Shown here: positions 42,510-52,510 of the stretch, in pieces
How the letters are laid out: each line of letters starts with the position of its first letter
Numbering within the stretch: position 1 is the stretch's first letter
Assembly: GCA_946902875.1 (NCBI GenBank)
Contig: OX336344.1
Span: 16,141,791-16,205,790 of the forward strand
Direction: 5' to 3'
DNA from: Nematopogon swammerdamellus
Lineage: Eukaryota; Arthropoda; Insecta; Lepidoptera; Adelidae
Length of the DNA stretch: 64,000 nt
The notes under the pieces: generated by a model
The model's database searches: none
Seen by the model: the letters and a program-made list of their open reading frames with translations, nothing else
Told to the model about the DNA's origin: nothing
Position numbers and translations under genes: made by a program

Positions 42510-45500
42510 CTGAAATAAAAAGGTTCTGTTATTATCACTTACATAGAAAATACAAGAAATATTGAAACTTTTTTCGTCCAGTAGATTCGGAGAAAATGAG
42601 GTGAGACAGACGGACAGACACGAGAGTGATCCTATAAAAATCGGTTTTTTTTTCTCTCGAGGTACGGAATTCTAAAAACGTAAAGTAATTGAAGACGTGA
42701 GTGGACGAAGGTACTATGTAAAATTTTTTTAGAAATGCATTTTTTACCGTGGATGTGTTATGTGCCGAGTAATCAAGTGCCACTGACAGAAAATCCGAAA
42801 TCACGACGGAAATAGGAGTTATTCAAGTGGTGAAGGAGTAATGGTCATATAACACCTTATTCCAGTTTGATCATCTCATAAAATGAATTTTTTGTGCACG
42901 ATGAAAGAGCTATGTGTACAAAACACCTTCATCCACATGAACGCATGATTTTGTATTAATGCATGGTTTTGTACGCTTTTCATGTTCATACAAAGTAAAC
43001 TTAGTCAGTTATAGTTATCAGGAATAGAAAAAAATCTATTCAAAAGTAAAAAAAAACTTTGACCTCAATTTTCTCAGCTTTTTGTTTTTGTTATAAAGCA
43101 CCTTTGTCACCTGATGTCTTCAATTGATAAACGTAATGAAGGCTGTACCTTGAGCTGCGCGTTGGTCTTCTTGAGCGCGAGCAGCTCCTCCTGGTGGCGC
43201 TTCTCCTCTGCGGCGCGCAGCTCGGCCGCGCGCCGCTCCAGCTGCTCCGTCTTCTGGCGCAGCTCCGAGCAGGTGCGCTCCAGCGCCGAGCGCTCCTCCT
43301 CCAGCCGCGCCACCGCCTCCAGCAGCTCCGCCTTGCCTTGCTCCGACTGAAGCGACCAAACACGAATGCTTTAGGGCATCCTTTCTCAAACTGGGGGTCA
43401 CGATCAGGTATAAGGGGGTCGTACAGTGTACAAAAAAGTGCATTAAGTAGTTAGGTACAAGTTCGAACTGGTAAAAGTAATATGGGAACAAAGAATTTTT
43501 ATACATTGTACAAATCTTAGTCTTATTTATGCAATACAACAAAATGGCCATATTTTATTTGCAAGGAATTTATGTAATAGTGAATAAACTTGTTTGAATT
43601 TTTTTTTACTAAAATTGATATAATATTGAGCTTACTACATACCCCCGCTGTAAATTGACAGGTGTCAGAGAGGTTTACTCAAGACTCAAGGACTTTTACT
43701 TTTGTATTTTTTGGCATTTTAGGGGGTAGAGTTATTTAAAAGATTGAGAACCCATGGTTTACGAAACCTGGATTGGTTAGCTAAACGTAACCTCCTGAAT
43801 TCATAATTACACTCAGTTTCCTACGAGAACTAGTTACCAATGCCAATACGTCCGTTGTCTACTTGCTCAGCTACACTGAACTAGGCGCAAAACACGAATT
43901 TACAGTCCATTTCAATTAATCATCATTCGGTCCTGAAAAATTAACTTGGATAAGTAATTAAGGGGTAGTCAGGACCGTCTTAGGTCATGCAGGGGCGCTT
44001 GGGCACATTTGGGGCCCTTTTAGAAAGGAAAAAAAGTGAATGTAAACATCAGTATGTACTTATGTTTAGTGACTTGAATATTATAAAGTTGTTTAAATAT
44101 TTGTATATAATTTATAGATTTCAAATTCAGTATTTTACGCTATGTATTTTTGTGATCGTTTTTAGAATTATTAAAATGTTGTTCACAGTTTAAAAAACAT
44201 TTAGAAATCTCATCGGGTTTCCAATTTACATACACATTTTGAAATTTTAACGGGCATTCTTAGTAAAATACATTAAAATTTAGCTCCTTTTTTTCGGTGT
44301 AAACGACATCGGCACTTTGGGGTCTTGCCCCGGGTGACCTTATGGAAAATATTATCCTGGATAGAGTACACCGCGCACACACACACACACAGAACAGTCT
44401 AGAGCAGTTATTTTCTTATTGTCCATATCTCTTGTGATAAATCTAATAAATAAATGCAGCAATACTAGAATACATACACGTTCAGTTCATCTCTTTTGCC
44501 ATACATTTCACATTATTTTATCAGCCTACGATAACGTACATGAACGGTACCTGCAAAGCTTTCCTCATGCCAAACGCAATGGAGCTGCAGAAGAGTGTCT
44601 GGTAAGCCTCCATGGTGATGCGAGCCTCGTCTCTCACTCGCAACAGCAGAAGGCCTCGCTCCGAACAATTGATTGTCACCTGCAAAAATGTATTGATACT
44701 GCGGTCAGCCGATAATTTTCAAAATATGTTTATTTATGCATTGGCACCCCTTGGGAACTGTACGATCGAATTTGCGTTTAGTTAGATCATCCTAATTTTA
44801 CTGAAAGGAATTAAAAATTAAAAATTACCAACAGCCAAAATCTATCGACAGTAAAAAAATTACTAACAGCAGATAGGAACAGTGAAGTATTCACGAACCG
44901 TGGCAGCGAACGATGGGAATAATCCCCTAGGCTGACTAAGTAGGTATGTAACCGCTGTAACCGACCTCTTCTGGTCTCTTTTTCGAGTATTCTACCAGGC
45001 AGGCGGAACGGCCATCGTTGGCAAGCGCGCTAAGCAAGACCACTTCTGGCAGGTTTTAAACGACGGGTAAGTGGCCGAGTGGTTTGGGCATCGCTTTCTC
45101 ATGCGAGAGGTCCGAGGTTCGAATCCGGTCGGCGTGTAGGTACTAATGATTTTTTTCTGACGAAAAAAATGTACGTGCATACCTACACCTGCTGCTTCAC
45201 CGTTCGGAACCGGTCTAAAAAAGTAGGTCCCTTCCCTTGCCCCTTACTAGGTGGTAGGCTCAAATTGTAACTGACTGGTTTGGTAGGTACATGGTTTAGC
45301 AGCACACTTGTACTGGACACATAGTACTGGATGTAAGATGGCTACATAGCAGCCTCGGTTGTGTTCTCCTCTAGCCCAGTATAGCAAGCAATCAAGGGAA
45401 GTCTTCGGTATGGCACCTACCTTTTCGGATGTGATATTGGCTGGTCGGAGCATGTGCTTTGACCCCTCCGACTCAGCCACCCATACCGCATTACATAAAA

Positions 45501-47472
45501 AAAATCACTGTTTCAAGAAGGTCGTTTTTGTAGTTGATGCTTCTCATTCTTCGCACTCTGGGACCATAATGAACCCATTATACGTGGTCTCACAAAGGTT
45601 GTTACCATACGCTGGCAACCCGCAGTATGACAGATGTCAGAGAGGTTAGATGGAAACACAGCGTGTGAATGCTAGAGAGTGTTTCAACTAAAAGTTCCCT
45701 TCGCCGTTATGTTGGCTCCATTGTCTATCTGTCAAAACAGCGTTGAGGGTTGCTATGTGTACAGATATACCCGCAATTATCGGTATTAACCGTACATATT
45801 TATTACACGGTAAATATAGATTACATTATTAGGTAATATAATCTTCACAATCTGGCAACACGAATTTAAGCACTGACAGTTGAGCCAACATAACGGCGAA
45901 GGGAACTTTTAGATGAAACACTCTCTACCGTACAACACGGTGTCAGAAGTGTGACGGTCGACCGACCTGCCTAATGAGCTCGTCGAAGCACTGCGTGTAG
46001 AGCTGGCGGCGCACAGGGCAGATGCCGGTCTCGCGCGCCTGCCGCTGCTGCAGCCGGGTGTCCAGCATCTCTTGCAGGTTCACCACGTCCAGACGCGTCG
46101 CCGGCGTAGACGATACCTATATACCGAGCGTCAGCGAATACCAGTTGCATATTTTCCTCTTTCCTTAACTAAACTTTTTGTTATGTGACACCAATAATCC
46201 AATATGCAAGGGCTGACATCACGGGAGTACTGGGTGATGTAGACTATCATCTTGTGTTCCACAAAGATGGTTGGCTATTTCATCCGCTAGATCCGCGATG
46301 TCATCTCATTACACCATGTTGCTGTCGGAACTAGATACCAAGCCAATGCTTTTATTTTAGTAATGCCGGCTATAGCATGGACGGCCTAACCTGAGGCGAA
46401 CGCACATACGCACACAAATACATTTATCTAATACAAATGCTTGACATGCACCTATACATGGCCTGAGCACTACTACACTCGCAGAATTTTATGATTTGTA
46501 CGCCTCAGGTTAGAACGAACGACCTATACACTGAACTGTTGTGGAAAAAAATCACGACAATACACTAATGTCAATATAAGTATTCGCGCCAGTTTATTGA
46601 CGCCTTATCAAAGTTGGCAGATATAAAAAATTGATCTACAATGGTCCTTCGAGCCGGATAATAGTTAACAGATTAGGAAGAAAGCAACTGCTTACATGCT
46701 GCGTCCATATCTGCCCATCTTCTTCCCACTCCTTCGGCGGTAAGATGGCATTGAGGATCTCTTGTGTTTCCCGCTTTGCCTCGGTGGGGATGCAGGCGGA
46801 GGCGTCCCCACCTGACGTGCCCGGATGCGGTGATGTCTGCAGTTTAGAAATTAAGGTATTTCCAATACATAAGGATCGGCACATCGTTACATCCATGCAA
46901 CGGTTACTTCTGATCGAAGCGAAGAATGGAGTAATTAGGTGCAATTATTCATTGCTACCGAACTGGGTCGCTGTGCGCGAGATCGGGGCAACGATGAATA
47001 ATATAATTAAGTATAGCCTACAATACAAATATGTCTAACATTTTTCGGCTTTTATATTCCGTTATTTTGAATAATTACCCCCAAACGTTGTTGAGCTTAA
47101 TGATATATGTAAGTATATAGCAAAAAATGTGTAAAAAATTACAGTTTCCTGTTGATTTTAATAGCGTTAGTAGATATTAAGCCATAGATTACAGGAAAAC
47201 TGCAGGTTTTTTCGACAACGTGATAGTTGCGGCAAAAAAAAGGTGTTTTATAAATTTTAAATACAAGAAGCAATGGATTTTTTTAAGTAGTCAATGGTTT
47301 GCTGTAGTTTTTATTTAGGCATTTCGTTATTTTCGAAGTTTTACATAAGTCAATAATCAATTACAAAGTGTTGTATGATGCATACCTGCTTTTCCGCATG
47401 TCTGGTGACTAGTACCGGATTATCATAACGTACTAAAGTCTCTTCAGCAGAATCAGGAGTTCTTTCAGCCAT
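42474..47472 (-). CDS. DNALI1: Axonemal dynein light intermediate polypeptide 1 (p28), spliced, complete
   Basis: Exons in transcript order: 47472-47386, 46836-46696, 46116-45967, 44679-44551, 43346-43149, 42509-42474; all junctions phase 0; 246 aa (the human protein is about 258). DNALI1 is a light chain of single-headed inner-arm dyneins in cilia and sperm flagella; in insects it should serve sperm and sensory cilia. Seen: EILNAILPPKEWEEDGQIW, VSSTPATRLDVVNLQEMLD, RQARETGICPVRRQLYTQCF, VTINCSERGLLLLRVRDEAR, a long Glu/Arg coiled coil and the invariant end QLEGIIAPKK. The start MAERTPDSAEET is the first ATG of the open frame. Convergent with scrib. Confidence 0.97.
42540..42700. repeat. Repeat fragment with GACAGACGGACAGACA block
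   Basis: GTGAGACAGACGGACAGACA, then CTATAAAAATCGGTTTTTTT and GAGGTACGGAA resemble common lepidopteran repeat ends (see 22220-22320 and 54840-55225). It lies in DNALI1 intron 5. Confidence 0.5.
43149..43346 (-). CDS. DNALI1: DNALI1 exon 5, coiled coil
   Basis: SEQGKAELLEAVARLEEERS, an Arg/Glu/Leu-rich coiled coil with heptad spacing, then ELLALKKTNAQLK. High GC; several other frames are open by codon bias only. Confidence 0.95.
44551..44679 (-). CDS. DNALI1: DNALI1 exon 4
   Basis: VTINCSERGLLLLRVRDEAR and AYQTLFCSSIAFGMRKALQ, highly conserved. Acceptor TTTTTGCAG, donor CAG|GTACCG. Confidence 0.97.
45062..45504 (+). mobile_element. SINE-B, full length reference copy
   Basis: The tRNA-like head has A box TGGCCGAGTGGTT and B box GGTTCGAATCC, of tRNA-Ser/Leu type. 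Then CCTACACCTGCTGCTTCACC, the shared central domain (45212-45258), the GTTGTGTTCTCCTCTAGCCC body and the tail CAGCCACCCATACCGCATTA plus A8. About 440 bp, in DNALI1 intron 3. Confidence 0.9.
45675..45925. mobile_element. MITE, TA-flanked, 43-bp TIR
   Basis: GAGAGTGTTTCAACTAAAAG then TTCCCTTCGCCGTTATGTTGGCTC is inverted at the right end with one or two differences. TA at 45673-45674 and 45926-45927. 251 bp, in DNALI1 intron 3, ending 41 bp downstream of the exon 3 donor (45966) in transcript terms. Confidence 0.9.
45967..46116 (-). CDS. DNALI1: DNALI1 exon 3
   Basis: VSSTPATRLDVVNLQEMLDT, RQARETGICPVRRQLYTQCF and DELIRQ; nearly invariant in the family. Confidence 0.97.
46200..46386. mobile_element. 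Diverged SINE-A-like sequence
   Basis: GGGCTGACATCACGGGAGTA..GGTGATGTAG, then TTGGCTATTTCATCC..CGCGATGTCAT and a GCCGGCTATA block. The two halves resemble SINE-A ends in opposite orientation. Confidence 0.45.
46387..46512. mobile_element. Short element with TIR TAACCTGAGGCG
   Basis: TAACCTGAGGCG and CGCCTCAGGTTA bound 126 bp. A second copy in inverted orientation is at 51083-51229. The shared GCATGGACGGCC and GAACGAACGA flanks of both copies suggest a larger parent repeat. Confidence 0.75.
46696..46836 (-). CDS. DNALI1: DNALI1 exon 2
   Basis: A variable Pro/Gly start (TSPHPGTSGGDAS), then TQEILNAILPPKEWEEDGQI and WTQH, conserved in all DNALI1 proteins. Donor CAT|GTAAGC. Confidence 0.96.
47386..47472 (-). 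CDS. DNALI1: DNALI1 exon 1 with start codon
   Basis: MAERTPDSAEETLVRYDNPV and LVTRHAEKQ. The LVRYD.PVLV block is conserved in the family N-terminus, which fixes the start. Donor CAG|GTATGC. Confidence 0.93.
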
Positions 47473-47707
47473 TTAAATAAAATATTTCTGAAAATTTTCG
47501 AGCAGTACTCGTCTGTATTATTGATTGTATGTCGCTGTCACAATGTAAACAGCAACATTTCAATATTGGTTACTGTGGAGACGACGAGAGTTTGGTTGCC
47601 ATGACAGATTATTCCATGATTATCAATTGTGTATGAAGCACCTAATGATTCGTAGAGATCATGCAGCTGTGTGTAGGTACAAGATAATATTTATCTATCA
47701 CATACAA

Positions 47708-47825
47708 ATATTTGAGCAGATTCAAATTCAGATGTTTATTTCGCCATAAAGAACACACATTAACAATATTTCATTGAGACATAATTATGCATATTCAGTA
47801 AGGTTCGTCAAAGAGAATAGAGGTT
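47708..47825 (+). mobile_element. SINE-B-like internal fragment
   Basis: CAGATGTTTATTTCGCCATA, then ATTTCATTGAGACA and GCATATTCAGTAAGGTT match 34562-34648 in the SINE-B copy there. Confidence 0.6.
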
Positions 47826-48109
47826 CGTCATCATTTTTGTTTTATCATGACCCGTTCAGAATATTTTAGATTTCCTTTTAAGTAACCAAGTAATTATTAA
47901 ATTTTATTTCGATATTTAACCAAGTAAATACCCACCTTCAATAACAACAACAGCCTAACTTCCTGTTGGAATGTACAAAACTTATGTATGTAATCAAACT
48001 TTCAAGTAATAATAAAATCTTTAAATATCCATGTGATGCATGTGATTTTACCTTGATTTTTTTTATGTTTATCTTAGTTAAATACTTAAATAAAAAACGG
48101 TTTAAATGT

Positions 48110-48310
48110 TAAATAATATTGTGGTTCATATTCGGACCCTTCTTGAGTTGAAGGCGGTATACAAAGGCACAAAAGGTGTCCATCTATCAATTTTGAGCTG
48201 TGCTTTTGTACCGCCGATTCTATGTATTCAATCGATTTCTAGTTTCCGAGAAATTCGTGGACAAACATACATACATACAAACATACATACACTTCTGAAA
48301 TTTGGCAAAC
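48110..48310 (+). repeat. Retroelement 3'-end-like repeat with ACATACAT tail
   Basis: CGATTTCTAGTTTCCGAGAA and a run of ACATACATACATAC look like the non-coding end of a LINE. Family not determined. Confidence 0.4.
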
Positions 48311-48887
48311 CTTTTTAGGAGCCCACATAGACTAACATATACAAATATTGTGCAATATACCTACATAACTACGGGTCGAATTGATAACCTCCTTTTTTAA
48401 AGTTGGTTAAAACAACTGTGTTCATCTTTTACATGTTGATTTTTGTTCAAAGCAATTTATATGAATATTGTGTGTGTGTGTGCTCAACGCTACACACGAA
48501 AACAAAAAACATCTATATAGACATCTATAGTAAAAATACAAAGATCCCTTGAATATTTAGCATCTCGCCGAGTACATTACATAGGATTGTAAGAATATTT
48601 AAATGTACTACATACAATACCAGACAGAATAGGTATCCATAGTCAAATGCCTATTGCATTTGGCGTGCAGCCGAATTATAATTCAGCAAGTTCGCACAAC
48701 GGGTGATGTGGAGTAAGTAGCTAGAAAACAATTGTTGGTATTGCTTTCCAAATCGTAGCAACGGAAAAAGAACCGCATTCCAACTTCATATTGTGAACTT
48801 TTGTATGAAATGAACAGGGCAATTAATATAATTATATTTGGGATGGCAATACCATGCAATTACAAGTTTTATTTCAAATGTCAGTTA

Positions 48888-48934
48888 CACAGAGCATCGA
48901 ATACCGCTCGCGCCGCGGTATTCGATGCTCTGTG
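48888..48934. mobile_element. 47-bp hAT-like MITE: two TIRs and a 7-bp loop
   Basis: CACAGAGCATCGAATACCGC, then TCGCGCC, then the exact complement of the first 20 bases. It is flanked by identical 8-bp GTCAGTTA (48880-48887 and 48935-48942). The ends match the 281-bp element at 33338-33618. Confidence 0.93.
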
Positions 48935-49924
48935 GTCAGTTAAGCCTCCGATTTTAACCGACGATTAAAAAATCGGCCTTTAGTACATCATCAAAGCTCG
49001 TAAGTGTGAAGGTTGTGCACAAACACAAGGTTCCGTTGCTTTTCCTTTCTTGCACGCATAGCGACGACCACACGGTCGCGCCGTGCCTCAGGCACTCCAC
49101 GAGAATCTTTTTTTTTCAATAACCATTATGCCTCTTCCACTCATAGTGACGTCGTGCGCTCAGCTGAATGGGAAGCGGGGACAGGGGCGGGCGCCCCTCG
49201 TTTCCTCTTTACTAGAGCGGGATGAAATCGCCACGAGGCGCTTACGATAAAACAAAGCGAATGTGAATAGCGCACACAGATTGAAAACCTAGAATAAACC
49301 ATAGAATTAACCTTTTTTAATTCAATGCCTAGAACATTCCCTATACTTATCTTTGACTTTTCATGTCTGCATCAACCCTACGGTACAGATGACCCGAGTG
49401 GTAGAGGCTTGATATAAACACCAACAGTTTCCATGCAGTAAGGACTAAATTTACTGCTCATGGACTACAAATTTTCTTTTCGCATGTCTATTGAGTTTAA
49501 CGTTCCGGAGTAATAACTCGGACAGGGTGTGCGACAGGCAGACGGACCGATTATATTAGGGTCCCTTGCCAGTTTGTCATAGGAGGAAACTTTCGAAGAT
49601 GTGTTAAATTAATTTTGCAGTCACAACTGCATGCATACAACAACAGCTGAATGTATGGGATTTTCCATTCCATGCCTAGAATTATTGATGATCGCATACC
49701 TAGTAAGGATTGAATAAAACTCCATGTTTGTTTACTTATTTATTCATAACATGTATTATCTATCAGGGATGGCCAAAGTGTTGAAATGTATATTAGGTTA
49801 CCTGCAATGAATTTAAATTTGAAAAACTGGCAAGTACGCCTACTTAGCTAATATTTATGCAGGGCCATGGTCACAAATCAGTAACATTTTCAATTTAGAA
49901 TTCAGTGTGAATGAACTTTTATAT

Positions 49925-50100
49925 CACTAGCTGTTCCCGCTACTTCGTGGCTAAATATCCCACAGCCATCCTTACATGTCCCGGGAAACGTCAGTGAAAA
50001 CCCCATGTGAATTCAGTGAGCAGTTATCGACTTAAAAGCGAAGATAGAAATAACGAAGGTGCATCTGCACGCTGTCTATATATTTTCCGCTTTATACAGG
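49925..50100 (+). repeat. LINE/SINE remnant (ACTAGCTGTTCCCGC)
   Basis: ACTAGCTGTTCCCGCTACTT is a decayed form of ACTAGCTGTGCCCGCGGCTC at 52613-52632, a widespread lepidopteran retroelement block. Confidence 0.6.
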
Positions 50101-50180
50101 GTGTCCCGTTCACCTGGCTCTGCTTACGACCGCGGGATTCCTCGTTGAATAAGCTTAAAAAAAATCTCAGTAAAATTGTT
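50094..50180 (+). mobile_element. One end of a Tc1/mariner-like MITE
   Basis: TACAGGGTGTCCCGTTCACC has the CAGGGTGTCCC terminus seen in the complete MITE at 25414. No second end was found downstream. Confidence 0.45.
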
Positions 50181-50264
50181 TTATAGAATCACCAATAAAG
50201 ACGTTGGCCGCAGTTTTGGCGACTCTTTCCTAACGCATAAAACCTGAATTATCTAAAAAAAAAT

Positions 50265-50605
50265 CTGTCAAGTGCGAGTTTTACTCGCGCACGGAGGTTT
50301 CCATATCTATCCGCTATCAATAATATCCGCCTATCTTTTGTCTTTCAACAATGCAATGTATAAAAGCTTGTGGCGCCATCTATTATTCAGTAGCGTGTCT
50401 AATCTATTTTTCGCACGTTTGTTGTATGGGAGCCCCCTTAATTTTTAACATTTTCTTTTTTTTATTATTTGTTGTTATATCCGCCATAGTAACACATTAT
50501 TATGTGAAAATTTCAATGGGCTACCTATTACGATTCAAGAGATATAGCCCTCGGACAGACAGACGGACGGACGGACGGGACAATATAATAGATTACAAAT
50601 CATTG
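50265..50605 (-). mobile_element. Interspersed repeat, inverse copy of 54840-55225
   Basis: It shares in complement GTGCGAGTTTTACTCGCGCA, GGCGCCATCTATTATT, TTGTTGTATGGGAGCCCC, CCGCCATAGTAACACATTAT and the GGACAGACAGACGG run. Non-coding. Confidence 0.8.
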
Positions 50606-51082
50606 GGGTTATAATGGAGTGCACCTATAAATGTTCAAAATTTGTGACAATTTCATTAAAATAAAGTTTGCTTTTAGTTTTTCGTTAGTTAGCAAATTTT
50701 AAATATTGAAGTAACCTACACACGGAAAAGGTTTGGCCACCCCTGATGTATATTATGTTGTACTGAGTGACACAGGTATACATATCATTACATTAGAACA
50801 CAGACCAACTATCAGATGCCTGTTGAGTTACTAAGAGAACAGACCTGTGGTTAAAGACTCCTAATAATTTTAGACTAACTACCAGGAAATATCAACATCG
50901 GATACAGCAGGTGAGGTTAAATTATTTGTAACTATGTATGTAGTTTTTATTTTAGCTCGAGAGTTTTTTTTTTAGTTTATGCCTATTCGCATGGTCCGGT
51001 AAGCTTAAAACTAAATCGAAACGTAGTAACATTTATTTCGAGATCTAATCTATTAATACATTCATGTAAAGATCGTTCGTTC

Positions 51083-51229
51083 TAACCTGAGGTGTACAAA
51101 TATATTCACGCATGATGGTGAACATAAAATTATGCGAGTGTAGTAGTGCTCAGGACATGTATATGTGCATGTCAAGCATTTGTATAAGAGAAATGCATTT
51201 GTGTGCGTGCGTGTGTTCACCTCAGGTTA
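51083..51229. mobile_element. Short element with TIR TAACCTGAGGTG
   Basis: Inverted counterpart of 46387-46512. Shared interior: ATTATGCGAGTGTAGTAGTG, then GTGCATGTCAAGCATTTGTA. Confidence 0.75.
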
Positions 51230-52180
51230 GGCCGTCCATGCCATAATATCAAGCTTAATTTTACATATTATTGGGTACATTTGGCTTACCGTGGTGGCGG
51301 TATTTTTGGCCGGCACCAATTCGGAACGTTGGCCAAGAAGACTGCGGCTACTAACCATAGTAAGCCAAATTTACTCAGCAATGTTAACATGATTTGACCA
51401 CCTCCAGTTAAGTCTCGTCTAACGGGTATCTGTCGGTTAAAGTGACACTTCTCGTATGCTTGACAGCAGTTAACAGGCAGCTATATTTTAGCTGTAGATG
51501 GTGAAATCAGACCTAAAAGTGTTTGTAATGTTACATAGTTCCAAATACGATATCACATTATTATTGGAAATGCATTTTCTACTCCACATGGATAGGTATT
51601 ATACATTCATACATACATAGCATCACACCTGTATCCTGGTAAGGTAGGCAGATACAAAGGATCTCCACGTGCCACACCTCTGCCGCCTCTTCCACTCTCA
51701 TAACGTTCTTCATGCATGCTCGTCGGTTACGGGTACTTCGCACTTGACCCTTTTTTGAGCATACGCCCGATCTGGTCCAGGTACGTGCATCTAGAACGAC
51801 CCTTCCCGACTCTTCCACAAGCATTTGCTCCATAAATTTCATTCGTTAGTCTCCTACCATCCATTCATTGTAGGTATTAAATGAATTATTAACTATAAAC
51901 AGGCATGTACTATGAATACAATCAATATCAAGTGGCCGCAAGTGTTATACTGTCTTCCGGCGAGTGTGTTCCTTAGTTCATATACTTTGGGCGTCTTCGA
52001 AAAGTGTGTCAACAAATTTTGGTCCGCATTTACGTCTGGTATTGCACCTCGTCTAGTATGGTTTCACGGAGAGTGGTGTTATTGGCTGTGCCTGATTGAC
52101 CCGTAGACACTTGGCTATAGTCGCCATGCAAAAAAAAAATATACCAGAACGTAAATAATTCAATATTCCACGGTTTCGGA

Positions 52181-52316
52181 TTTTTTTTTATGGAACCTGA
52201 CGTAGTTAGCTTCGGCACCTACAACACCCTCGGTGACAGCCCAGCACACCTTTGTGAACTAGGTGCCACGTCAGCATCGCGCTTTGTTCGTGCCGGCCAC
52301 ACTGACTTGAGGTTTA
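52181..52316 (-). mobile_element. SINE-A tail in the MED4 3' UTR
   Basis: The complement of the SINE-A tail (TTTTTTTTTATGGAACCTGA) up to GTGCCGGCCACACTGACTTG. It runs in the same direction as MED4 and starts 19 bp after the MED4 stop codon. Confidence 0.85.
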
Positions 52317-52334
52317 GTGTCGGCGTCGGGTTGT

Positions 52335-52510
52335 CTACTGTGAATCGCTACTGGAACTGGAGCTGGAATCCGTGGACATGACCTCGACGTCTTCGCCGGG
52401 AGCCTCCTTGTTGCCGCGCCCCGACTCGATGGGCACCGTCGCGCCTCCGACAGACATGTGGATCTCGCCGGATGGGTGCCAAGCAAACTGGTTTGTCGCC
52501 GAAGCGGGAA
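52335..52510 (-). CDS. MED4: MED4 exon 5
   Basis: [20 protein letters not shown] and [19 protein letters not shown], stop at 52335-52337. Acceptor TTGTCCCCAG, phase 1. Confidence 0.95.

Larger units (their letters stand above)
47473..52180. other. Intergenic region between the DNALI1 start and MED4 end
   Basis: Holds the DNALI1 promoter side, a SINE-B-like piece (47708-47825), LINE/SINE relics (48110-48310, 49925-50100, 50265-50605), a 47-bp hAT MITE, the inverted 51083-51229 element and a possible repeat frame at 51579-51842 (-). No host gene recognised. Confidence 0.6.

Noticed and set aside
43091..43551. Alternative long frames over DNALI1 exon 5
   Set aside because: Only one frame gives the conserved coiled coil and joins neighbours in phase.
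45062..45135. tRNA-Ser/Leu gene
   Set aside because: Good A and B boxes but it is the head of a complete SINE, with no proper acceptor stem closure seen.
51579..51842. 87-residue minus-strand frame with RSTRNRRACMKNVMRVEEA
   Set aside because: It faintly recalls a repeat-encoded tail but I could not assign it to a family, so it is not listed as a gene.
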